DNA from: Planctomycetota bacterium
GTDB lineage: Bacteria > Planctomycetota > Phycisphaerae > FEN-1346 > JAACEH01
DNA length: 8,667 bases
Assembly (NCBI GenBank): GCA_016935955.1
Contig: JAFGPY010000095.1
Location: 1 to 8,667, forward strand
Direction of reading: 5' to 3'
The notes beneath the pieces were generated by a model. That model searched no databases. It had not been told where the DNA came from and saw only the letters and a program-made list of their open reading frames with translations. This document shows, piece after piece, positions 1 to 5,809 of this stretch. The stretch's first letter is position 1, and each line of letters opens with the position of its first letter. Position numbers and translations under genes: made by a program.

Positions 1-258
1 CTCTTCACGCGCAAGGCCTCGGCCATTACCGGCGGCCATAAGTTCGAGGACCGCGAAGCGACGATCATCTCGCAGGGCATCACGACGGCCGACATCGTCG
101 TCGAGGACGATTGCTGGATCGGTTACCGGGCCACGTTGCTGCCGGGCGTCCGCGTCGGCAAGGGCACGGTCGTCGGCGCCGGGGCCGTGGTCACGAAAGA
201 CCTGCCGCCCATGGTCGTCGCCGGCGGCGTCCCGGCCAAGGTTCTGCGGCAAAGGTAG
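1..258 (+). CDS. Hexapeptide-repeat (LbH) acyltransferase, C-terminal part
   Basis: Frame 1 is open from the window edge to a TAG at 256-258 and gives the last 85 residues of a left-handed beta-helix acyltransferase; the 5' end lies outside the window. Seen: an ITGGHKFEDRE segment whose His13 (of the fragment) sits where the catalytic histidine lies in maltose/colanic-acid O-acetyltransferase relatives. Hexapeptide turns follow (IVVEDDCWIGYRATLLPGV, VRVGKGTVVGAGAVV), then the typical ending VVAGGVPAKVLRQR. Family knowledge: these trimeric cytoplasmic enzymes move an acetyl or similar acyl group from acyl-CoA to a sugar hydroxyl or amine, often in exopolysaccharide or O-antigen synthesis. A second acyltransferase of the same fold follows on the same strand, suggesting a surface-glycan locus. 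The acceptor cannot be told from the sequence. The class is confident; the substrate is unknown. Confidence 0.9.
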   Translation, partial: LFTRKASAITGGHKFEDREATIISQGITTADIVVEDDCWIGYRATLLPGVRVGKGTVVGAGAVVTKDLPPMVVAGGVPAKVLRQR

Positions 259-305
259 TCACAGGCCGTTGACATCTCTCCCTCTTGATGGGGGAGGAGG
301 CGTAG

Positions 306-325
306 GGGCGGCTCGCGAGCCGCCC
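306..325. repeat. Perfect 20-bp GC-rich palindrome
   Basis: GGGCGGCTCG followed directly by its reverse complement, centred between 315 and 316. It is preceded by GTAGGGGC (302-309); that 8-mer reappears inverted (GCCCCTAC) at 4466-4473 in another intergenic gap. It could form a cruciform or RNA hairpin, or be a protein-binding site. Its place in a repeat-filled gap points to a mobile palindromic repeat rather than a dedicated operator. Confidence 0.7.
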
Positions 326-385
326 GCGTAAGGGACATCGCTGGTGCCATGGCCTCTTGCGGCCATGCGTCGGCAAATGGTATTC

Positions 386-415
386 GGCATGCCTGACAGA
401 GCAGGCATGGCACCC
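386..415 (-). repeat. Palindromic repeat element, copy 1
   Basis: Read on the minus strand it runs GGGTGCCATGC, a hairpin (8-bp stem 388-395/402-409 with a 6-nt loop), then GCATGCC. The same layout (GGGTGCCATGC, inner hairpin, GCATG) is found at 4381-4439 and 5640-5670. The outer GGTGCCATG at 343-351 pairs with CATGGCACC here, so it may be nested in a 72-bp composite (343-414). Confidence 0.6.
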
Positions 416-489
416 GGCCCGGGAGTGCCTGGGGCGCAGCATGGCAGCACACGACGGCCGCCATGGCACCCACTGAACCGCAGCAGACA

Positions 490-493
490 GGAG
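490..493 (+). promoter_or_regulatory. Possible ribosome binding site for the second acyltransferase (GTG 505)
   Basis: GGAG at 490-493 lies 11 nt before an in-frame GTG at 505. The upstream ATG at 463 has no purine-rich sequence before it and lies inside a repeat half-copy (CATGGCACCC, 462-471). This favours GTG 505, although the spacing is longer than ideal. Confidence 0.45.
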
Positions 494-504
494 CACCGCT
501 TACC

Positions 505-1104
505 GTGGGACTCATTCTGGCACTGATCAACTTCGCACGCGTGACGTTCTGGCGGCTGGTGCTGGCCCTGCGCGGCGGCGGCCGCATCGGTCGCGGCTGC
601 AAGTTCCAGCCCGGCGTCGTCCTGGCCTCGGCGCGCGGCCGGCCGATCATTCTGGGCGACAACGTGCAACTGATGCGCGGCGTCGTGCTCTCGACCAGCC
701 AGTCGGGCAAGATCGTCCTGGGCGATAACGTCTACATCGGCGAGTACGGCGTTGTCACGAGCAACGCCGAGATCAACATCGAACGCGACACGATCATCGC
801 CCCGCACGTCGACCTGGTGGACTTTAACCACGGGACCGACGACCTCGAGACGACCGTGCTGCACCAGCCGGTCGACGCCGCCCCGATCCGCATCGGCCGC
901 GACGTCTGGCTTGGGGCCAAGGTCACGGTGGTTCGCGGCGTGACGATCGGCGACCAGGCGGTCGTCGGCACCGGCTCGGTGGTCAACCGCGACGTCCGTT
1001 CGCGCGGCGTGGCCGTCGGCACACCGGCACGGATCATCCGCACGCGCGGTCCGGCCGACAAGCCGGCAGACGCCGACGACAACGAAGGGTCCCGCTCATC
1101 GTGA
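505..1104 (+). CDS. Hexapeptide-repeat (LbH) acyltransferase
   Basis: Predicted cytoplasmic left-handed beta-helix acyltransferase of 199 aa from GTG 505, or 213 aa from ATG 463. It probably acylates a sugar or lipid-linked sugar using an acyl-CoA. Seen: an N-terminal amphipathic/hydrophobic helix (LILALINFARVTFWRLVLAL), then hexapeptide turns (GRIGRGCKF, IILGDNVQLMRGVVL, IVLGDNVYIGEYGVV, IRIGRDVWLGAKVTVVRGV, VTIGDQAVVGTGSVV). A DFNHGTDD segment has a histidine (H109 from GTG 505, H123 from ATG 463) in the position of the family's catalytic His. The family ending VAVGTPARIIR is present, and the tail is charged and probably disordered. I prefer GTG 505 because GGAG precedes it and ATG 463 sits in an intergenic repeat. 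The TGA stop overlaps the next gene's GTG by 4 nt (GTGA), so the two are translationally coupled. The substrate is not determined. Confidence 0.88.
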   Translation: MGLILALINFARVTFWRLVLALRGGGRIGRGCKFQPGVVLASARGRPIILGDNVQLMRGVVLSTSQSGKIVLGDNVYIGEYGVVTSNAEINIERDTIIAPHVDLVDFNHGTDDLETTVLHQPVDAAPIRIGRDVWLGAKVTVVRGVTIGDQAVVGTGSVVNRDVRSRGVAVGTPARIIRTRGPADKPADADDNEGSRSS

Positions 1105-2126
1105 AGCGCCGCGTCACACAGACTCTCTGGCTCGTCATCGGGCTGGTCCTGCTGGCCGTCGTGGTCTACCTGAACGATCCGGCCGACACATGGCAGGCCT
1201 TTCTGCGGGCGCTGGACCACCCGTGGCTGCTGGTCGGAGCCATGGCTCTGTTCATGGCCACGCAGACCGGCTTCTATCTGAAGTGGCACCTGATCAGCCG
1301 CCTGGCCGGCGCCGAACCCGACGCCCAGCAATCGTTGCGACTGTTCTCAACGCTCTTCCTGGTCGGCACCTTCACCCCCGGCCGCGCGGGCGAGTTGGCC
1401 GTGCCGCTGATGATGCGCGGCGGCGCGCGTCTCACGGGCGTGGCCCTGATCAACCGCATTCTCGAGAGTTCGGTCACCGTGCTGATGGGGCTGGTAGCCC
1501 TGATCATGGCCTTCAGCAACGAGAATGAGAACCAGGCCCGCGACGTCATCGCCTTGGGCGCTTTCCTGGGTCTGTTCATTGCCGCCATGGTCGTCCTCAG
1601 CCGCCGCAGGCTGACCGAACGCCTGCTGGGCGTGGTGCGGCTGTTCCTGCGCCCGCTGGCCCGCCTGCGACCCGTGGGCTGGCTGTTGGCCAGGGAGCAG
1701 CAAGTCGAAGCCCACCTCGGGCCGTTCTACGAGGCCAACGAGCGATTGCTCCGCGTGCCGACCGTGCTGCTGTTCTGCGCGATCATGCTGCTGATCTGGC
1801 TGATGATGGTGGCGGCCAACTACATGCTGATCCTGGCCACGGTGGGCGACGTGGTGGCCGTGCCGCACGTGCTTGCGGCCATTGCCGTCTCGGCCGTGGC
1901 CATGTTCCTGGCGCCGGTGCCCGGCGGCGTGGGCGTCAGCGAAGGCGCCGTGGCCCTGTTTCTGAAGCGGCTGAACTACACGCAGAATTTTCTGCCCTTC
2001 CTGCTCCTGAGTCGAATCGGGCTGTACATTGTGGTGGTCATATTCTATTTTGTAGGGATTGCGGCTGGCCGCGAGCTACCGGAACCGGCCGTCGACCATA
2101 CAACGGATGCGGGAGTTGAACGTTGA
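1101..2126 (+). CDS. Flippase-like / lysylphosphatidylglycerol synthase TM-region family membrane protein (PF03706-like)
   Basis: Integral inner-membrane protein of 341 aa with about eight hydrophobic segments (near residues 6-25, 43-63, 79-92, 115-138, 149-167, 219-248, 254-273, 296-322). Two signatures match the LPG-synthase TM / UPF0104 flippase-like family: FTPGRAGELAVPLMMR at 91-106, and APVPGGVGVSEGAVALF at 271-287. Members are linked to movement or modification of lipids or lipid-linked sugars, and many sit beside glycosyltransferases. No soluble MprF-type catalytic domain is attached, so aminoacyl-lipid synthesis itself is not expected. The GTG start at 1101 overlaps the upstream stop by 4 nt, with GAAGGG at 1084-1089 as a weak ribosome site. 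The gene ends inside the TTGA overlap with the glycosyltransferase. Shared expression with that gene suggests a partner role in glycan or glycolipid export, which is inference. Confidence 0.85.
   Translation: MKRRVTQTLWLVIGLVLLAVVVYLNDPADTWQAFLRALDHPWLLVGAMALFMATQTGFYLKWHLISRLAGAEPDAQQSLRLFSTLFLVGTFTPGRAGELAVPLMMRGGARLTGVALINRILESSVTVLMGLVALIMAFSNENENQARDVIALGAFLGLFIAAMVVLSRRRLTERLLGVVRLFLRPLARLRPVGWLLAREQQVEAHLGPFYEANERLLRVPTVLLFCAIMLLIWLMMVAANYMLILATVGDVVAVPHVLAAIAVSAVAMFLAPVPGGVGVSEGAVALFLKRLNYTQNFLPFLLLSRIGLYIVVVIFYFVGIAAGRELPEPAVDHTTDAGVER
2111..2115 (+). promoter_or_regulatory. Ribosome binding site that decides a TTG start
   Basis: GGGAG at 2111-2115 lies 7 nt before TTG 2123, which itself overlaps the upstream TGA (TTGA, 2123-2126). 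Site, spacing and overlap together support the rare TTG start for the glycosyltransferase gene. Confidence 0.65.
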
Positions 2127-3895
2127 CTGAGTTGTCCCTCGTTTCGCCGGACTCCAAGCTGCGGCAGGAGAGGCGACAGACCCTCCTTGTCCTTCTGGCC
2201 ACGTTGGTCGTCACGGCGTGGATGTTGGCCTGGACGATCGGCACACAACCGATCAAGGGCGATGAAGCCCGCCACTTCCGCCGCGCCGTCAACTACTATG
2301 AGGCCCCCTGGCCGGACTTCCGCGTCACGCACGACCCGGCCTATCCCGAGAACGAGCGCGGCGCCGTGCTCTACTGGGACACCTGCCTGTGGCATCTGGT
2401 TCTGGCTCTGATCTGGAAGATCATCGGCTCCGCCTCGTTGCTGGCGGCACAGCTGTACCACAGCGCCTACTTCATCGTCATGGCCATGGCCGTCTACCTC
2501 GCGGGCCGCGAACTCTACGGCCACCGCGGTGGCCTCTGGGCATGGGCATTCATCGTGACCGTGCCCATGAACCTGCTCTTCGGCATGCTCTTCTACATGG
2601 AAGTCCCGGTCATGGCCTGGACGGCCGTGGCTGTCTACTTCCTGGTCCGCGGCAACCCCATTGGCCTCGGACTGGCCCTGGGCTGCATGTGGCTGACCAA
2701 GGCCACCAGCGCCACGGTCCTGATCCCGCCGCTGCTGGGCGTGGCCCTGCTGACCATGGGCGAATGCTGGCCCAAACGCATCGCGCGGCTCGTCCTGGCC
2801 ATGTTCTTCGTGGTCGTCGCCGTCTCCTGGGACTGCTACTGGCGACACGTCTACTTCGGCCACATCATCATGTTCCGCAAGGCGTACCTGCCGCTGGAGG
2901 CCCTGCCGCCGATCGTCCATCATGACGTGTCGCAAATGGCCGCTCCGAAAGAAACGGCCGTACCTTTGAGCATTTTCAGGCCCATGATCGTCGCCCAGAT
3001 GTTCGGCATCACCGGAATGCTGGCCGTCCTGCTGGCGGTGGTCATGGCCGTCGACGGCATGTTGCGGGCCATCTGGGAGAACCTCCGCAACCTCCGCAGC
3101 GGCCTGCTGGCTGCCCTCGTCCGCGTGCCCGACACCTATCCCCTCCACGCCCTGATCTTCGGCGTGCCGCTGTTGGTCTACCTGGTCGGTTACGCCGTCA
3201 TGCTCAAGGGGTCCTACGACGTTCGCTACCTGCACCCGATCGTCCTGTTCACCTCGCTGATGGCCGCCGCCTGGCTGGTCCGCGAGCCGCTGGCCGCCGT
3301 CTACCGGCTGCACAGGTATCTCGGCCGCCTGGTGGTCATCGGCCTGATTGCCGCCATGGCCGGACAGCTGCTGACCGTGCCTCCGACCGTGCATCCCCTG
3401 CGCAAGTTGCCACCGGAGGTTCTTGACGGCTTCGAGTGGATCCGCCGGAACACCGATTCCGAAGCTCGTTTCTTCTATCTCGAAGAGAACCTGACCACGC
3501 TGACCGGGCGGCCGATCTACTGGGCTGTCGCCCTGCCGCGGTACATCTTCAACCGCGAGGAGTCGCGGCAGATGGCCGTCCTGAACGCTCTGAAGATCGA
3601 CTACATTGCCATCCATCCGACCCGCCGCGACGACGGCGTCGGCGAGAAGGCTGAACCGAAGGACTATCCGCGGCCCTGGATTCGTACGCTCAGCGAGCGA
3701 CCCTACCTGGAGCTGGTCTATCCGCCCGATTTCCAGGGAAACCCGAGCGCCGACGGAACGTTCCTGATCTACCGCATCCTCCGCGATAAGATTCCCGAGG
3801 AGTGGAAGAAGGGGGCGCTGCCGCCCGGGGTCAAACCCCTTACCTGGCAGCCGGCGCGACCGTCCGACGGGTACGCCGGCGGTCCGTGCGGTTGA
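2123..3895 (+). CDS. GT-C family membrane glycosyltransferase (GT39/PMT/ArnT-like)
   Basis: Predicted polytopic glycosyltransferase of 590 aa. Such enzymes transfer a sugar from a polyprenyl-phosphate donor to a lipid or protein on the outer face of the inner membrane. Seen: a first TM at about 20-40, followed by the first-loop acidic pair in KGDEARHFRR (D47, E48), which matches the catalytic loop position of GT-C enzymes. Many further hydrophobic stretches lie between 88 and 420. A DVRYLHPIV motif at 366-374 is typical of GT39-like proteins (R-Y-x-x-P). The soluble C-terminal part (about 430-590) begins FEWIRRNTDSEARFFYLEEN, also usual for this class. The TTG start is supported by GGGAG at 2111-2115 and by the 4-nt overlap with the flippase-like gene. 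Donor and acceptor sugars are unknown. The cluster with acyltransferases suggests envelope polysaccharide or glycolipid decoration. Confidence 0.85.
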   Translation: MTELSLVSPDSKLRQERRQTLLVLLATLVVTAWMLAWTIGTQPIKGDEARHFRRAVNYYEAPWPDFRVTHDPAYPENERGAVLYWDTCLWHLVLALIWKIIGSASLLAAQLYHSAYFIVMAMAVYLAGRELYGHRGGLWAWAFIVTVPMNLLFGMLFYMEVPVMAWTAVAVYFLVRGNPIGLGLALGCMWLTKATSATVLIPPLLGVALLTMGECWPKRIARLVLAMFFVVVAVSWDCYWRHVYFGHIIMFRKAYLPLEALPPIVHHDVSQMAAPKETAVPLSIFRPMIVAQMFGITGMLAVLLAVVMAVDGMLRAIWENLRNLRSGLLAALVRVPDTYPLHALIFGVPLLVYLVGYAVMLKGSYDVRYLHPIVLFTSLMAAAWLVREPLAAVYRLHRYLGRLVVIGLIAAMAGQLLTVPPTVHPLRKLPPEVLDGFEWIRRNTDSEARFFYLEENLTTLTGRPIYWAVALPRYIFNREESRQMAVLNALKIDYIAIHPTRRDDGVGEKAEPKDYPRPWIRTLSERPYLELVYPPDFQGNPSADGTFLIYRILRDKIPEEWKKGALPPGVKPLTWQPARPSDGYAGGPCG

Positions 3896-3910
3896 GGCCG
3901 ACGAACTTAC

Positions 3911-3917
3911 AAGGAGG
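3911..3917 (+). promoter_or_regulatory. Strong Shine-Dalgarno of the flavodoxin gene
   Basis: AAGGAGG at 3911-3917 lies 6 nt before ATG 3924. It is the best ribosome binding site in the window, suggesting high translation of this small protein compared with its neighbours. Confidence 0.8.
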
Positions 3918-3923
3918 CATCTC

Positions 3924-4364
3924 ATGGCCAAAGTCATCGTGCTGTTCGATTCCCGCGGAGGCAACACCCGGGCGGTCGCCGAGAGTATCGTCGAGGGGGC
4001 CTCAATGGTGCCCGACGTTGAAGCCGTCATGATGAGCGCCGAGCAACTCGACATGGAGGCCTTGGCCGCCGCCCAGGCCGTGGCCGTCGGATCGCCCAAC
4101 TACTACACCTACATGAGCGGCCGCATCAAGACCTTCTTCGACCTGGCCTTCCGCAATCCGGCCTTCAAGGGCAAACCCTTCGTGGCCTTCAGCACCCATG
4201 GTGGCGGCGGGGGCATCAGCCAGATCATCGAGAAGCTGGCCGGTTCCATCGGCATGGCTAAAGTGGCCGGCGGCATCGACATCATGAACGCGCCGGCCGG
4301 CGATCAGCTCAAGGAGTGCCGCAAGCTCGGCCAGATGCTCGGCCGCGCCGCCGCCAATGCCTGA
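3924..4364 (+). CDS. Flavodoxin-like FMN protein
   Basis: Small cytoplasmic flavodoxin-fold protein of 146 aa, expected to bind FMN and carry electrons or act as an FMN-dependent reductase component. Seen: the opening beta strand KVIVLFDSRGGNTRAVAESI, with S10-R-G-G-N-T15 forming the FMN phosphate loop. AVGSPNYYTYMSGRIKTFFD (54-73) matches the flavodoxin/WrbA-like flavin loop (GSPxY...S..K.F.D). FVAFSTHGGGGG (86-97) corresponds to the third flavin-contacting region. The length is normal for a short-chain flavodoxin. The start is fixed by AAGGAGG 6 nt upstream. It begins 28 nt after the glycosyltransferase stop and could be cotranscribed, but no functional tie to glycan synthesis is evident. 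The redox partner is unknown; the family is confident. Confidence 0.9.
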   Translation: MAKVIVLFDSRGGNTRAVAESIVEGASMVPDVEAVMMSAEQLDMEALAAAQAVAVGSPNYYTYMSGRIKTFFDLAFRNPAFKGKPFVAFSTHGGGGGISQIIEKLAGSIGMAKVAGGIDIMNAPAGDQLKECRKLGQMLGRAAANA

Positions 4365-4525
4365 CCGGCCGGGTGGAAGCGGGTGCCATGCTTCAGCTTG
4401 TCGTATACCCCGAGCGAGGCCGAGCGGCAGAAGCATGCCGGTGGTTCACGGGCGCGGCAGGCCATGCCCCTACGACGGCCGAAACGCCTCGCACGCCGCA
4501 CCCGCATCGTACGGAGTAAGGAACC
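4365..4525. repeat. Intergenic gap with an expanded palindromic repeat copy
   Basis: No coding sequence is supported here. Positions 4381-4439 form a member of the intergenic repeat family: 4381-4400 match the reverse complement of 5651-5670 at 19 of 20 positions. The left arm CATGCTTC (4387-4394) pairs with GAAGCATG (4430-4437), but about 35 nt lies between the arms instead of a tight loop. GCCCCTAC at 4466-4473 is the inverse of GTAGGGGC at 302-309. The end of the gap (GGAG 4513-4516 and AAGGA 4518-4522) supplies the proC ribosome binding site. No convincing promoter was recognised. Confidence 0.7.
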
Positions 4526-5587
4526 ATGAGCGAGAACACACCGACTAGACCGCAACGTCGCGGAACCGCCGGCAGCATGCTCTGGCTGGCCGCCTTCGCC
4601 GCCCTCGGCGCCGTGGCCGGGCACTTCCTGGGCAACGCCGTGGAGGCCATCGGTCCCGCCTTTGGCGCCGCCCTGGGTGCCGCCGTCATGGCCATCGCCG
4701 GCGCCGGAGGCGTCTGGCTGACCGATCCGACCGTCCGCGCCGCCCGCGGCGGCGGCGATGACGCGCCGCCCATCCAGGCCATGACTTTCCGCCTCGGCAT
4801 CATCGGCGGCGGCAACATGGCCGAGGCCATTGTCCGCGGCATCGTCCGCAGCGGCGTGTTGCGGCCAAAGGACGTCTGCGTGGCCGACCCGGTGCCCGAA
4901 CGGCGACGGCTCTTCTCGGCCCTGATGCGCGTGCGAACCAGCGAAGACAACGCCGACCTCGTAACGAACAGCGACGTGGTGCTGCTGGCCGTCAAGCCGC
5001 AGATGATCGACAAGGTGATGGCCGAGATCGGCCCGTTGATGACACCGAAGAAGCTGCTGATCAGCATCGCCGCCGGGACGACCATTGCCAGGCTGTCGTC
5101 GTACTGCGGCGAGGGGGCACGGGTCGTTCGCACGATGCCCAACACGCCGATGCTCGTCGGCCGCGGCATGGTGGCCATGAGCCCCGGCGGCGCGGCCAAC
5201 GAGGACGACCTGGGCCTGGCCCGGGCGCTGCTCGGGGCGTCGGCCACGGTCATCGAGGTGCCCGAGGAGAAGCTCGACGCCGTGACGGCCGTCTCCGGTA
5301 GCGGGCCGGCCTACTTCTTCCTGCTGGTCGAGACCCTGATCGCCGCGGGCCGCGAGGCGGGCCTGTCGGACGACGAGGCTCGCAAGCTGACCGAGACGAC
5401 GTTCCGCGGCGCGGCCGAGTTGCTCGTCTCGGGCGACGTGGATGCCGCCGAGCTTCGCCGCCGCGTGACCAGTCCCGGCGGCACGACCGAGGCGGCCATC
5501 CGCTCGTTCGAGGCCGACCGTTTCGCCGAGTCCGTGGCCCGGGCCGTCAAGGCCGCACGCGACCGCAGCCGCGAGCTGGCGGGCTGA
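4526..5587 (+). CDS. proC: Pyrroline-5-carboxylate reductase with N-terminal two-TM extension
   Basis: Catalyses the last step of proline synthesis, reducing 1-pyrroline-5-carboxylate to L-proline with NAD(P)H. The ProC part spans about residues 86-353 (268 aa, normal ProC length). Landmarks are the nucleotide-binding GIIGGGNMAEAI (91-102), AVKPQ (155-159), RTMPNTP (202-208), AVSGSGPAYFF (255-265) and TSPGGTTEAAIRSF (315-328), which includes the P5C-binding serine/threonine loop. The first ~85 residues are extra: a basic start (RPQRR), two Ala/Gly-rich hydrophobic segments (about 17-36 and 45-65), then a polar linker. ATG 4526 has good ribosome sites (AAGGA 4518-4522, GGAG 4513-4516). ATG 4781, where ordinary ProC would start, has none, so the extension is probably translated. 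This predicts a membrane-anchored enzyme with a cytoplasmic catalytic domain. It appears to be a single-gene unit with no other proline genes in view. Confidence 0.93.
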   Translation: MSENTPTRPQRRGTAGSMLWLAAFAALGAVAGHFLGNAVEAIGPAFGAALGAAVMAIAGAGGVWLTDPTVRAARGGGDDAPPIQAMTFRLGIIGGGNMAEAIVRGIVRSGVLRPKDVCVADPVPERRRLFSALMRVRTSEDNADLVTNSDVVLLAVKPQMIDKVMAEIGPLMTPKKLLISIAAGTTIARLSSYCGEGARVVRTMPNTPMLVGRGMVAMSPGGAANEDDLGLARALLGASATVIEVPEEKLDAVTAVSGSGPAYFFLLVETLIAAGREAGLSDDEARKLTETTFRGAAELLVSGDVDAAELRRRVTSPGGTTEAAIRSFEADRFAESVARAVKAARDRSRELAG

Positions 5588-5639
5588 CGCGGCGCAACGG
5601 TATCCCGCGCGAATCCATCGTGATCGCCGCGCTCACTTC

Positions 5640-5670
5640 GCATGCTTCTGCAAGCAGAAGCATGGCACCC
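5640..5670 (-). repeat. Palindromic repeat element, copy 3 (best preserved)
   Basis: CATGCTTCTGC, AA, GCAGAAGCATG (5641-5664), then GCACCC. On the minus strand it reads GGGTGCCATGC, hairpin, GCATG. Its 5651-5670 end is 19/20 identical in reverse complement to 4381-4400, which is direct evidence of repeat relationship within the window. Confidence 0.7.
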
Positions 5671-5718
5671 GAGGCTCTCCGCGTGGGTGCAAGCACCCAT
5701 CCTACTTGCTGATCGCAC

Positions 5719-5759
5719 AAGAGGATCATGGCCACGCGAGCGTGGCCATGCCACCTCTT
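5719..5759. terminator. Possible bidirectional terminator hairpin between convergent units
   Basis: Outer stem AAGAGG (5719-5724) pairs with CCTCTT (5754-5759). A small internal loop follows, then a 10-bp inner stem CATGGCCACG/CGTGGCCATG (5727-5736/5741-5750) with loop CGAG. It lies about 130 nt after the proC stop and 50 nt after the PH gene stop. Only weak T-richness follows on the plus strand (TTCTCGTTGTT), so factor-independent termination is uncertain. It may instead be a repeat serving as a transcript-end stabiliser. Confidence 0.45.
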
Positions 5760-5809
5760 CTCGTTGTTCCGCGCTTACGTTGTATTCCGGGGATGATTCT
5801 CGTTGGCCG

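Larger units (their letters stand above)
259..504. repeat. Intergenic region packed with palindromic repeats
   Basis: No gene is seen between the two acyltransferases. The gap holds several inverted repeats in a row. There is a 7-bp stem at 278-284/290-296 (one G-T pair, TTGAT loop). A perfect 20-bp palindrome lies at 306-325. The 9-mer GGTGCCATG at 343-351 is mirrored by CATGGCACC at 406-414. Inside that pair lie ATGGCC/GGCCAT (349-354/361-366) and CATGCCTG/CAGGCATG (388-395/402-409). A further CATGGCACCC half-copy is at 462-471. None is followed by a T-run, so intrinsic terminator function is unlikely. Repeat-family membership is supported by matching copies at 4381 and 5641. Confidence 0.75.
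5588..5809. repeat. Convergent intergenic region with three consecutive hairpins
   Basis: This is the spacer between proC (plus) and the PH-domain gene (minus). It holds three near-perfect palindromes: 5641-5664 (11-nt arms around AA), 5684-5699 (7-bp arms around AA), and 5727-5750 (10-bp arms) nested in a longer 5719-5759 hairpin. The first is followed by CATGGCACCC (5661-5670) and belongs to the family seen at 386 and 4381. No gene is supported. Confidence 0.75.

Noticed and set aside
259..864. Minus-strand open frame (201 codons) overlapping the acyltransferase and the repeat gap
   Set aside because: It crosses palindromic repeats and the opposite strand of a well-supported gene, with no motif.
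2045..4099. Long minus-strand open frame (684 codons) opposite the glycosyltransferase and flavodoxin genes
   Set aside because: Its product is Gly/Gln/Asp/His-rich with no domain pattern, and it lies opposite genes with clear motifs and ribosome sites. It is an antisense effect of high GC at third codon positions.
4395..4415. Possible promoter-like GTATAC in the gap before proC
   Set aside because: It lies in the loop of a repeat element with no matching -35 at proper spacing, so it is not strong enough to call.
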